From Zygnema cylindricum (taxonomy: Eukaryota > Streptophyta > Zygnematophyceae > Zygnematales > Zygnemataceae), in NCBI GenBank assembly GCA_037447655.1, contig JBBHKE010000621.1, positions 64,001-81,396 of the forward strand: 17,396 nt of DNA, read 5' to 3'. Positions 1-9,520 of the stretch are shown here, in pieces (position 1 is the first letter of the stretch; every line of letters starts with the position of its first letter). The position numbers and the translations under genes were made by a program. The notes under the pieces were generated by a model. It was not told where the DNA came from and did no database searches. It saw nothing but the letters and a program-made list of their open reading frames with translations.

Positions 1-1524
1 ACACCAACATAGTAAGCATTCTTCTTTTCATTACCTAGGTTAAGCCTAAATATTCCTTGGCTACCCTTATCTGCACTGAAGTAAACTTCATCCTCATACT
101 TAGCTGTAAAGACTCCCTTTCTAGTGAAGGTATAAAACTCTTTGTCATCTAACACAGATGTAGAGACAAGATTTTTACTCAGCTGATGAATATAGAGCAC
201 ATCTGAGAAAGTGAGTATAGAAGTCTTATCCTCCACTAAAACTTTCATATCTACTGATTCCACTAGATCGATAACCACTCTCCAATCCCCATACTCTATT
301 TCTATTGTATGGATTTTCCTTAGCTTAGTGAAGAGGTCCTTGACACGACACATATGCATGGATGCACCAGAGTCCATGATCCATCCTTACTGTGGAGCCT
401 CCCGAACTGCTCCTAGGGCACACTTCTGTCTCCGAGGGATTGCTATCTTTTCCAAACTCTCATCAAGAAGAAGCTCCATATCCTCCTCAGAGGACTCGTC
501 CTTGGTTTCTCCTGTCACTTTTGTGACCAAAAGTTCCTTTTTCTTCTCTCCGGAAGTTACCCCTCCACGCTCCTCTTAGAGCCTCATCTCCGACAGCTTG
601 AAACAATCTGCAATAAAGTGTCCCGACTTTTTGCGAAAATGACAAAGGTCCTTTGTGGGGCTTGGTCCTCCAGGCTGAACTCAATCTCATTTGTATGGCT
701 TTTTCGGGTCTGTCTCCACCATTCCCCTCCGACGGCTAGAGCTTGAACACTCTTTCCTCCTCTCTTGATCTCAATTGTGTTCTCCTACACAAGTATCATG
801 CGGACCACTATATTCCACTTCCATGAACTATAAGTCATCTTTTGTACTTAATACACTATATTCTCATACTCATCGAGTAACTTCATAATGAGAGTGTTAA
901 CTCTCATTTTCATCGTTCGTGTCTATCCGACACTCCTCATCTCCATATACAATCAAGAAAGATCATTATAGCAGTATAACATCTTTCCCCCTTTGTAAGT
1001 ATAATTTCCCAACTTTTGCTCTTCCAACTAGAGCTCTAAATCGTACCACCTCTATAGATCTCTATTAAACTCACCCACAACTCCTCGGCCTTGTAAATGT
1101 GAAGATGGGGAGTTCCTAAAGCTTGAGTGAGGTGTTTCAGAATGAAGTTTTTGGCAGCCATGTTGGTGTCTTCCAACATTTAGGTTTTGATCTGCGTGAT
1201 CATCACGATCCCCGTTTCGGATGCCATGGAAATAGGAGCAACACGAGTGAGAGGTATCTCCTTTTATTTTCCCTTTTTAAACACACTACTGTCTCCATCA
1301 TTTGCCTTCGTTGCTGCATCAGATGCCGCTGCAAAAAACCCTACTCCACTTAACCCTGGTGGAGCTCCCTGTGGTGGACGTTTCACTTGTCCACTAACCA
1401 TACCCCAGTATCGTTTTTCACACAAAGCCCATGTTATCATGGCTTCCCAATTGAGTAACCCAAATCTATTGAAGATGGTCACCCTAGAGGGTGGGCCCAT
1501 AACCTCCAATTCTTTGTCCTCCAT
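1..1524 (-). pseudogene. Ty1/copia retrotransposon gag-pol remnant (gag, zinc knuckle, protease, pre-integrase region)
   Basis: Read on the minus strand this is the 5' part of a copia polyprotein. A gag N-terminus starts at the ATG at 1524-1522 and contains an N-W-E-A-M-I-T-W segment followed by Y-W-G-M-V, typical of copia gag. The frame then meets a stop near 1263 and shifts; gag-like residues continue in other frames to about 700. A CCHC zinc knuckle lies at 644-603, but its second Cys codon now reads Arg. The aspartic protease motif Asp-Ser-Gly is at 374-366, inside W-I-M-D-S-G-A-S. From 386 to the window edge an open frame covers the pre-integrase region (D-V-L-Y-I-H-Q-L-S-K-N-L). In-frame TAA stops sit at 578-576 and 389-387. 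It is certainly non-functional as a whole. The integrase and reverse transcriptase would lie beyond the left edge. I found no convincing primer-binding site upstream of the gag ATG. Confidence 0.9.
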
Positions 1525-1805
1525 TGGACTACATAACTCACGAAGCCTCTAGGTAGTGTTTAACAAGCCCACTTTCAACCACAACTTTTACTGCCCCAAC
1601 AGACAAGGCGACAATTTGACTGCATTTATGTGCAGTCTCAACTCCTTTGAGTCCGTAGGAAAAAGAATCACTAAAAACGCACAACCAGCCGATAAGTTAT
1701 GGGGTGGCAAAGATGCCTATTTTATACAAACCCTCAAAAGGAGAGGTGAGTGTTTCACTAAAAACACTAAGTCCTAAATTTCTATCATAACTCCTATCTC
1801 ATAAG

Positions 1806-1868
1806 GTACAGACCAATAATATTACTGTACCGTACCAAAAGGTACTACTGCCGGTGGACCTTTTGTAC
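1806..1868. promoter_or_regulatory. Cluster of five GTAC motifs in repeat A
   Basis: GTAC occurs at 1806, 1827, 1832, 1842 and 1865, five times in 63 bp. GTAC is the core recognised by plant SBP-box (SPL) transcription factors and is the copper-response core in green plants. The equivalent part of repeat B has a similar cluster. Binding is inferred only; GTAC is short and palindromic. Confidence 0.35.
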
Positions 1869-2225
1869 GGCTATGTATGACAAGGCTATTACGTGGACAC
1901 GTGCCCTCTTTTTACTCTTCCGTAGGTTCCTTAGAATTCTCGCGGCCAAAAGCTATCTCTCCACGTGGCGTCAGGTCATGCCACGTCACAAAAAGCCAAA
2001 GTGACCACTCCGGAATCAGGACGATGATGTGCGCCGTTGGATAAAACCCGAAATGTAATCTTAGCCGTCGAAACAAAGGTCTGATTCATTTGTTTCGCGC
2101 AGAATCAAGTTCACACTGTGTTTAACCAGTTCTATGTTATAACATTAATATTTATGTTAATCAGTTTTGGGGACGTAACATACTTTAAATATGAATCACA
2201 CCCCATATACCCTAGTGAACTTCTA

Positions 2226-2302
2226 TGATAGTCTGGTTAGAGTGGACGGCTACGCCACCCTTTGCCGGTCTGGGTTCGAGTCCTGTCGGACTCAACCTTT
2301 TT
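2226..2302 (+). ncRNA. tRNA-like Pol III unit (tRNA relic or SINE head)
   Basis: Box B is perfect: GGTTCGAGTCC at 2273-2283. A box A-like sequence (TGGTTAGAGTGG) lies 39 bp upstream at 2234-2245. A run of five Ts at 2298-2302, a Pol III terminator, follows directly. A complete cloverleaf is not convincing: the T stem has only a few good pairs, and I cannot find a clean partner upstream for the 3' acceptor strand. A tRNA-derived SINE head or a decayed tRNA is therefore likelier than a working tRNA. The related repeat B keeps the 'gacggctacgcca' part at about 6390 but has lost box B. Confidence 0.45.
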
Positions 2303-2489
2303 GTAGAGAGTGACTTAAGATCACTCTATATACCTGCCTATAGAGCGGAGATAGCCATGGATCCATCACCCTCCCTCTCTTTCAGTGACCATAACAAGTA
2401 TGGGGGCAAGAGAGAAGGGATGAAGGCAGGCTGCTTGCATGTTTTTTATCTTTTTCGCTAATATATTTAGACTTAGAAAATACCCAAAA

Positions 2490-2790
2490 ACTAGTTATTT
2501 CAACATACATCATAATGTCACAACACCCTTACTATATAAGGTTGTCACAAAAAGTTAGAATTCTACAACCAATGTTACTTTTTTTAGTAATCTACAATTG
2601 TCAAAAGTTGTACCCACGTCTACCACTATCACAATTCAAATAAATGATTTGTTTTCGCACATTGGAACATTTTACAGAGTAGTACAAACAATCTTCACTT
2701 AAAAACACATTGCCATTTCAAATAATCCGTAAAGTAGGTTCCTGATTGCTTTAACTCTAAAAACATGATTTAGTATAGTTTTACTTTTAG
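2490..2790. repeat. Diverged fragment of E-family body sequence
   Basis: Weak but ordered similarity to 4540-4800 and 7900-8170 in the same direction. Shared pieces are the 'atgtcacaa' phrases, 'caaaagttgtacccacgtcta', and the segment around 'agagtagtacaaacaatcttcact'. It appears to be the oldest E copy in the window. It has no coding potential that I can see. Confidence 0.5.
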
Positions 2791-2939
2791 AGTCTACTTT
2801 GAATGTTATCTTCGCAAAGATGCTCGGAAACTATGGAATTTGTCTTGTTGAAAATCAAGTTATGTACAGATGGTCAACTTGTAGATATGGTTTTAGCTTG
2901 CTGATGAGCAGTAAAACATTTGAAAGAGGAGCTGTAATT

Positions 2940-3372
2940 TTATTTTGACACGTAGCCTTGAATGTTGTACTTGCAACTTTCTTCAAGGATCAATGCTCTT
3001 TACCACCTTCAAATGAAACACATGGAATCCTGTGATAGGAAAAACTTCAGATTTCAAATTTCATACGCTTCAAATTATATGTAGGGTAAGATGAAGAGGC
3101 ATCTATATTTCATTGTACGAGGAGACAAAAAAATTGAACGACAAAGAGACAAAGTACATATTGAATAGAGTCACTGACGAACATGGGAGTCGTCATCCCC
3201 AAATACCATATAGCCCTGTCGCGATTTACGCGCGAACAGCGACAAGCCCACTTTTAAATATGAGTTTATGTGCAAAAGTGTCACAGTTTTGTCTGGCCGC
3301 TTGAGACAGCTTGTCACATTGAAAGGCAAAGGACCTCAAGGTGTGCACCCATGTGTTTAAGTGATGGAATAG
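2940..3372 (-). repeat. E-family terminal arm, outer end to the right (E1)
   Basis: Closely related, in the same direction, to 16860-17330, and therefore inverted relative to 6690-7100. The shared landmarks are 'tagccttgaat', 'tttcttcaaggat', 'gagacaaagtacatattgaatag', and the block ending in 'ggacctcaaggtgtgcaccca'. Past about 3372 similarity to the E3 terminus is lost. Together with 2490-2790 it probably represents one internally deleted, degraded E element. Short open frames here differ between copies and look meaningless. Confidence 0.75.
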
Positions 3373-3431
3373 ATCTATTCTCTGTCGTGTCTTCATTAAA
3401 TAACAAATTCCCATTGCTAAGCTCCACCATG

Positions 3432-3634
3432 TATCGTTATTAGTGTTAACATTTTCTTTGCTGCTTAAAACATGTTTTCTCCGTACAAGCGTGTCCAATT
3501 TTGGATTTGACGGTTGCGATTGAAATCAAAGATTCCCACCTTTCGATTGGCCGTCTCCATGTGAAAATTGGACAGATGTGTACCAATAAAATATGTTTTA
3601 AGTAGCGAAAAAATTATTAACACTTATAGCGATA
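3432..3634. repeat. Imperfect hairpin with arms of about 83 bp (MITE-like)
   Basis: The reverse complement of 3432-3513 aligns with 3551-3634 at roughly 75-80% identity by eye. It includes 'aaaattggaca', 'tgtac', 'atgttttaag' and 'ttaacact'. The loop is about 37 bp. Size and structure suit a small non-autonomous foldback or MITE that landed in or beside the E1 fragment. Transcribed, it would form a long imperfect stem. I see no clear target-site duplication. Confidence 0.6.
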
Positions 3635-3639
3635 CAAGT

Positions 3640-3944
3640 TGTATTGTAGTGTACCTTTACATAGGCTCAAAGCCTCAGCCGCCCATCGAGGATTTGCGTT
3701 CAAGAAATGTTGTCGATCACTCAAAAAAATGTTGTCGATCACTCAAAAAATAAAGTTAAAAATCTGGAAAATTTGAAAATTGCGGGTAGAAAGGTTCTAA
3801 AAGTTAAACCATACGCGTGAAAATTACTTTAATTATCTAAGAATAAACGCATAAAACAGACTTTATGGAGACCGTTGGTGTAAACATAAAGGCTTAGTTC
3901 TAAAAACGTGAATCAACCATTTCGGGTAATTAAGAGAGATCTTG
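3640..3944. other. Unassigned spacer
   Basis: Between the hairpin and the next E block. Apart from the 22-bp duplication I see no gene, RNA or repeat that I can support. Confidence 0.4.
3706..3749. repeat. 22-bp tandem duplication
   Basis: The segment 'tgttgtcgatcac' is found at 3708 and again at 3730, inside a duplicated unit of 22 bp. The two copies are identical. It probably arose by slippage. Confidence 0.85.
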
Positions 3945-5232
3945 GGACCACACGAAAAAATAAATTTTACCAAAGTGCAGCGAACATCAAGTCAATACTT
4001 TGCATGTACTTTATGTTTGTGGACAAGTGAACCCATTTTGGCGTTATCCTTTTTTCGACCCTTGGGCAAGAGAATCCAGCCTGTCAAAAAACTTCATCAA
4101 AAATCACCTCGCGATTGGATTTCAGGGAAAGTATCACCCAAACAACAAATGAAAAACGGCCCACGCACGAGCCACACGAGTGGGAAAATTTTAGGACTAG
4201 GGAGAAAACTCGCTACTTTCCTCCCAGGCTGTCTCATGCATGTATGGAAAAAGATCTGCAGGGTTGTTAAACCTCCACGTTCATTCATGGGTCTTTTGCA
4301 GAATTTTGCGACGTCGTCGCCTCTCCCTTCTCCCTCTCACATTATCGCTTTTGTCTCACACTATTTAGAACTAGGGCAGACAATGCTCATATTAAATAAA
4401 ATGTATTTAAAAAATGATTATATTGACTACCTTTTATGTTTATTTTTTAAACAAGTAGAGTGAGAAAAGTCAAAAAAAGGAAATTGGGTAGCCCTGGCCG
4501 AAATTTCTTAAATCTGTGACGTCGACGTTATCAAAAGTGAGCATAGGGTCACAATGTCAGAAAACCCTAAACATTTGCCATGTCACAAAATTAAAAAAAA
4601 TTAGACGTCTTTATCGGTCGTCATTTTTGTTGGCGTCACCAATTTCGTAGTTGTCTTCAACCGTCACAAAGTTGTACCCAGGTCTACAACTTTCACATGT
4701 CAAAATTCTGATTTCATTTTTGCTCATCGAGACTCTTTTCAAAGTAGTACAAAAAATCTTCACTACAGTCCAAAATACTTTATCAAAGTACCGATTACAT
4801 CAGGACGCACCCTAACACGGAGTTTGTAGAGTGATGCAGTACGTGTGTATTGAGTTTTACGATATATATATTTTTTTAATTTAGGCGGTGTGCCCATGTG
4901 ATAAAGTAAGTGTTTTTTTCCATCTTTTTCACAAAAAATGGGACTTGCAAACAATATCATACGTTGTACGAAAAAGGGCAAAAACCAAAGTACATTTTGC
5001 GTCATCTTAGAACTTCAAAAGTACGCCAATTTGGCGTTACACTCTTTTCGACCCACTTCCATGTCACGCCGGCTCATCTTCACAATTGTAGTGAAATCAA
5101 CTCGCGAGGTGATTTTAATAGAAGTTATAGTTGATTGACGAATAGAAAAATAGTATTGGGCGCTTGAAACGTCTTCGATATTTTTTGCACAAGGGAGAGT
5201 ACACATTATTGTTTTCTTGCTCGGCATACGCA
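3945..5232 (+). mobile_element. E-family body block (truncated copy)
   Basis: Direct repeat of 7270-8618 at roughly 85% identity or better, and inverted relative to 15400-16700. It lacks the terminal arm that precedes this body in E2, and similarity stops abruptly at 5232. It contains the paired TCGCGA sites typical of the body (4109 and 5102) and two copies of a module with 'tttggcgtta' and 'tttcgaccc' (about 4037 and 5030). A 173-codon open frame at 3942-4463 lies in it. The frame matches one in E2 over its first third but is disrupted in E3, so I do not call a gene. Confidence 0.8.
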
Positions 5233-5233
5233 T

Positions 5234-5581
5234 GTTTTATGGAATTCTACGTATCACTAGCTTCCACGTGTTCGACTTGTTTTTATCACAAAATTCTTAC
5301 GGATACAATTTATGCTACCAAAGCGAATCGGGCATATGGTATTTTCTCAAATCCTGACCATCGCTTAGACAATATGGAAAGACGCCGTGGAGGGCTCAAC
5401 ATCAAAACCGGTAAATACCGGTCATGTAGGTTGAGTTTACAAATTCAATATTTCCTTAAGCATTACACAATGCAAAGTGCGCAAATCAAATGCGCAATGT
5501 GCGAAAACAATTGTAAACTCCATATAATGTAGCTTCGTACCTCAGCGTACTACACGATATAGTACGTATGCAGTTGTACTA
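5234..5581 (+). repeat. Outer terminal arm of E2 (left part)
   Basis: Direct match to 13397-13832, the left outer arm of E3, starting at the same point ('gttttatg'). Relative to E3 it lacks about 90 bp between two short 'atcac' sequences, a microhomology-type deletion. It ends in a GTAC-rich segment (GTAC at 5537, 5547, 5562 and 5576). The continuation of the arm is found at 6641, beyond the inserted repeat B. Confidence 0.65.
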
Positions 5582-5866
5582 TAATTCTCTAACATTATTC
5601 CCCCAATTGTGTAACCTAAGTTGGCTTCACTGACATTATTGGCCCTATTGTGTGACCTCGATTGGCCCACATAATGTCTAGCTTATATGAAGCCTTTAGA
5701 ATAATACTTGCCACTTTGACTTTCACACCGAATAAAAGCCATCTGGTTAGATAAGAATTTTGACCAACCTCACCCCTGTGAGGGCCCAACTCCCCTAATT
5801 TAGATGCCAAAAGATTTTCTGAATTTGGTCACCCGAGCAATAAGTTATGGCTGACCAAAGATGGCC

Positions 5867-5874
5867 TATAAATA
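5867..5874 (+). promoter_or_regulatory. TATA box in repeat B
   Basis: TATAAATA preceded by GGCC matches the plant TATA consensus. It is followed by a purine-rich 'gagagagaggtg' about 20 bp downstream, near where transcription would start. No open frame of note follows. Confidence 0.4.
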
Positions 5875-5938
5875 CAAAAGGTCTTTGAGAGAGAGGTGCC
5901 TCAAAATAGTATTATTCCTAAATCACTCTTTCCTCTCC

Positions 5939-6037
5939 GTACTACTACTTTACCTAACCAATCATTAGACTGTAATGTACAAGAAGGTACAGGTGACATT
6001 GTACTTCTTGTACACTCATGGTATAGCACGGTCGTAC
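5939..6037. promoter_or_regulatory. Cluster of six GTAC motifs in repeat B
   Basis: GTAC is found at 5939, 5977, 5987, 6001, 6010 and 6034. The position corresponds to the cluster at 1806-1868 in repeat A, though the intervening bases differ. 'tgtacaagaaggtaca' and 'tgtacttcttgtaca' form nearby imperfect palindromes. Recognition by SBP-type factors is a possibility only. Confidence 0.35.
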
Positions 6038-6638
6038 CTCTTACGCTTGTCAGATTTTGAGCCATAGTCTCTCTCCTCGTAATGTTTCTTGTCCATTCAT
6101 GGCTTGCCATGTGTCATCCGCCAACATTAGCTCATAAACCGCCAAATGTCCACCCCGTTGCGTCATTTCCAGTGTAAGCCGTCTGATTTGGAACCGACAG
6201 TTGATTTCGTTCGATGAAGTTAAAAGTTGTTACATTCATTTCGTGCAGTCGAATATTTCATGCGGTCCAGTTCATTTCTTGTTAGTTCTGTGCCGTAATC
6301 CTTTAGAAGGAATATGTCACCATGTATATGTTTAAACACGAATCACACCCCATGTACATAACGCTTCATCAAGACATGACAGATTAGACGGACGGCTACG
6401 CCATAGCCCAGTCATTCTGTAGGTACTAAGATCAAACATTGGTTTGACTACCAATCTTTTGCAAAGGGTTGTGTTTCCTGCTCCCTTTGCCTCTGCTCCT
6501 TTTGCGTATCTCTTTAAAGCAGCCATGGTCATCTTTGAGTCCTCGGTGACAACGACAAGTTTGAGGACTTAAATGACACCACAGACTCTCAAACAAATAA
6601 AATATCGAAAATAGAACATATCTTTTTCAATATGTGCT

Positions 6639-9520
6639 TATTGACACACTAAAAGTTTGGTTCTAAAGTCAAACGCATTTATTTTACTATAACTTAAAGC
6701 ACATGTGTGCACACCCTGAGGTCCTTTGCACTCGGATGTGACAAGTTGTCTCAGGCGGCCTGCCAAAATTGTGACACATTTGAACATTTGACACATTTTG
6801 AAAAGTGGGCATGTCAGTGTTCGCCCGTAAACGTTGACAGGGCTATCCAATATTTAGGGATGACAGCTCCCATTTTCTTCAGTGACGCTATTCAATATGT
6901 TTTTTGTCTCCTTGTCCTCTTGTCTTCATGTCTTTTTGTCTCCTCATATAATGAAATCTCAGTGGCTCTTCCTTTGACCCCGCATATAATTTCAAGAGAA
7001 TGAAATCTGAAATCTGAAGTTTTTCCTATCACCAACTTCCACGTGTTTTATTTTAATGTGGTGAATAATTTATCCTTGAAGAAAGTTAAAAGTACAATAT
7101 TCCAGGCTACGTATAAAGATACAAGTACGATTTCTTTTTCAAATGATTGACCGCTTTGTGGGAGAGACTTTGCATTTTAAAATATTAATTGTGTGTCCCC
7201 ATGTATTAAAGTATCGACATTTTTCTATCGTTATCCCTCAAAACGCAGTCCCAACAAGAAAAAATTTAGCCGTCAAGAAAATCAATTTTACCAAAATGCA
7301 GCGAACGTCAAGTCGATAATTTGAATGTACTTCATGTTTGTGGACATGTGAACGCATTTTGGCGTTTTCGTTTTTTCGACCCCCGAGCAAGAGAATCCAG
7401 CCCTTCAAAAAAATTCATCAAAAATCACCTCGCGATTGGATTTCAGGGAAAGTATCACCCAAACAACAAATGAAAAACGGCCCACGCACGATCCACACGA
7501 GTGGGAAAATATTCAAACAAGGGAGAGAACTCACTATTTTCCTCTTAGGCCCTCCCGCGCATGTTTGTAAAAATATATGCAGGGTTCTTAGACCGTGTAT
7601 GTAAAAGTATCTGCAGGGTTCATAGACCTCCACGTTCATTCATGCAAGGATCTTAGACCTCAACGTCATTTATGGGTCCTTTGCAGAAATTTGTGTCCTT
7701 GTCGCCTCTCCCCTCTCCCTCTCACATTTTCGCTTTTGTCTCACACTTTTTAGAATGAGGGACCACAATGCTCATATTAAATGATAGGTATTTAAAAAAT
7801 GATTATGTTGACTAGCTTTTATGTTTATTTTTATAGCAACCCGAGTGAGAAAAGTCAAAAAATCGAAATCAGGTATTCGTGGCCGAAAGTTCTTGAATCG
7901 GTGACATCGACGTTGTCACAAGTGAGCATGGCGTCACAATGTCAAAAAAACCTAAATGTTCGCCATCTCACAAAATTAAATAAATATAGACGTCTTTACC
8001 TGTCGCTATTTTTGTTGGCGTCACCAATTTCGTAGTCATCTTCAACCGTCACAAAGTTGTACCAACGTCTACAACCTTCAAATGTCAAGGTTTCGATTTC
8101 ATTTTCGCTCATCGAGACTCTTTTCAAAGTAATACGGAAAATCTTCACTACAGTCCAAAATACTTTATCAAAATACCGATTACATCGGGACGCACCCTAA
8201 CACGGAGATTGTAGAGTGATGCAGTACGTGTGTTTTGAGTTTTACGATCTAAAAAATCTTTAATTTAGGCAGTGTGCCCATGTGATAAAGTAAGTGTTTT
8301 TTTCCATCGTTTTCATAAAAAATAGGACTTGCAAACAACATCATACGCTGTACGAAAAAAGGGCAAAAACCACTGTACATTTTTCGCCATCTTAGAACTT
8401 CAAAAGTACGCCAATTTGGCGTTATTGTCTTTTTGACCCACTTCCACGTCACGCCGGCTCATCTTCACAATTGTATTAAAATCAACTCGCGAGATGATTT
8501 TAATATAAGTAATAGTTGATTGACTAATAGAAAAAAAGTATTGGGCGTTTGAAACGTCTTCAAATTTTTTTGCACAAGGGAGAGTACACGCTATTGTTTT
8601 CCCTTATCGGCATTCGCGTGTACGTACAAAAGTGACAAGCATGAACGGAAAAAAAGTCGTTGTGGTCTTGGACCTCCACTTTCATTCATGGGTCTTTTGC
8701 AAAAGTTTACGTCGTCCTCGTCTCTCCCCCTCTTTCTCACTCGGCTGCTCTCTTTCTCTCTTCTCTAAATGAAATGCAACAATAATAGTATAAAATGAAA
8801 GAATTTTATTTTCTTTTTTTTTATATATTTCTGGTCTTAGTTTGCTGGCATATCGAATGATAAAAGATAAGAAAAAGAAACCGGGAGCCCATGGCGGAAA
8901 GTTTACGTACTAATGATGTCACAAAGTACCATGAGTTTGTTATGTCACAAAACCCTTAACATCTACAATGTCACAAAAAACTCGACGTCTACAACCGTTG
9001 CCGTTTTTGTAGACGTCATGAGTTTTAGAAAATTTTGTGGTTGTCTACATTTTGTTTCGTGATTTGTCGCACATTTTGTAGACATCTACACGCTTTATAT
9101 ATTTAAAGTAACGAAAGCCAAAGTAACCATTTCGTTCTTGGATATAGGAGTACTTTGAAAAGTACACTGTAAAATTTGCGCTAAATTCCAAAGTAACATT
9201 GTAAAGTTTCGGTTACATGGGCATACCGCCTTAGTCCGTTCCAACCAATATTGCTTTCAAATTTAGTGCTTGAAGCATCTTCAACGATTTTCAATTCCTA
9301 CATGGCACCAACCGTAATAAAGCACATAGGCAGGAGGAACCTTGGTGGCACTACGTGATGGAATATCGATCAAAATATTATTGCCAGTAAACGTGTCCAT
9401 AAAACCATTGGCAACGGGCCTTAAAAAACTTCCCATCAATTATTGGCAACCCCTCGTGGACAAGAGGCCTTAAAGAAACTTCTACTCATTTTGGTTACAC
9501 AAAGTACAATATAGGAAATC
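6639..9520 (+). mobile_element. E2: long-armed DNA transposon copy, inner terminal arm plus body
   Basis: Collinear, inverted, with 17342-14510 (E3) across about 2.9 kb at roughly 75-85% identity. It starts with 'tattgacacactaaaagtttgg', as both E3 termini do. Order: terminal arm 6641-7100, linker 7100-7270, body 7270-8618, second tandem unit to about 9260, then a segment with 'gtaaacgtgtcc' and 'ttggttacacaaagtacaat' to 9520. I find neither transposase sequence nor a right-hand inverted terminus after 9520, so it is either truncated or too diverged at that side. It is non-autonomous. Confidence 0.75.
7600..9260 (+). repeat. Old tandem duplication, period about 1.03 kb, inside E2
   Basis: 7630-8260 resembles 8680-9260 in order: 'cctccac.ttcattcatg', 'ggtc.tttgca', a CT-rich block, 'tgtcacaa' phrases, 'gacgtct', 'cttcaaagta' and 'cggttacat'. 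Offsets of about 1020-1050 bp are consistent throughout. E3 has the same duplication inverted (14850-15450 against 15700-16450), so it predates the split of the two copies. Confidence 0.65.

Larger units (their letters stand above)
1686..2420. repeat. Repeat copy A: promoter-like or LTR-like sequence, related to 5830-6430
   Basis: This stretch is collinear with a second copy at about 5830-6430. Shared blocks, in order, are a segment around 'ataagttatgg', a TATA-like element (1718-1726; TATAAAATA on the minus strand), a cluster of GTAC motifs, 'aatcacacccca' near 2195 and 'gacggctacgcca' near 2246. Similarity between the blocks is low, so the copies are old. Its position directly upstream of the copia gag start would fit a minus-strand 5' LTR, with the TATA box about 190 bp before gag. 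However, I see no TG...CA ends or primer-binding site. The alternative is an unrelated promoter-bearing repeat. No protein-coding frame is convincing here. Confidence 0.55.
5582..6638. mobile_element. Repeat copy B inserted in the E2 terminal arm
   Basis: The E3 arm runs continuously through 'tgtacgtattgacacac', while in E2 the same sequence is split, with about 1.06 kb between 'gttgtacta' (to 5581) and 'tattgacacac' (from 6639). A TA dinucleotide flanks both sides. The insert contains a plant-type TATA box (TATAAATA, 5867-5874), a GTAC cluster and blocks shared with repeat A at 1686-2420. Near its left end (about 5593-5675) are two diverged copies of a unit of about 41 bp ('acattatt...attgtgt.ac'). 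It has no TG...CA ends and no coding frame I trust, so whether it is a solo LTR or another element type stays open. Confidence 0.55.

Noticed and set aside
211-579. 122-codon plus-strand frame
   Set aside because: Antisense shadow of the copia gag/protease region.
2226-2302. Calling a functional tRNA
   Set aside because: Box A, box B and terminator are present, but acceptor and T stems do not pair well enough.
3226-3753. Two frames on opposite strands (3498-3226 and 3568-3753) encoding similar peptides with V-L-S-S
   Set aside because: Both are the arms of the 3432-3634 hairpin read outward; similarity follows from the inverted repeat.
3942-4463. 173-codon open frame in the E body block, similar to a frame at 7338-7604
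   Set aside because: The peptide similarity is explained by near-identical DNA. The frame is broken in the E3 copy and matches no family I know.
6707-7003. 98-codon frame with a matching 97-codon frame at 17278-16985 in the inverted E arm
   Set aside because: Shared start and stop look striking, but the peptides diverge at least as fast as the DNA, the first third is in another frame, and the E1 copy has stops. Probably chance in a repeat.
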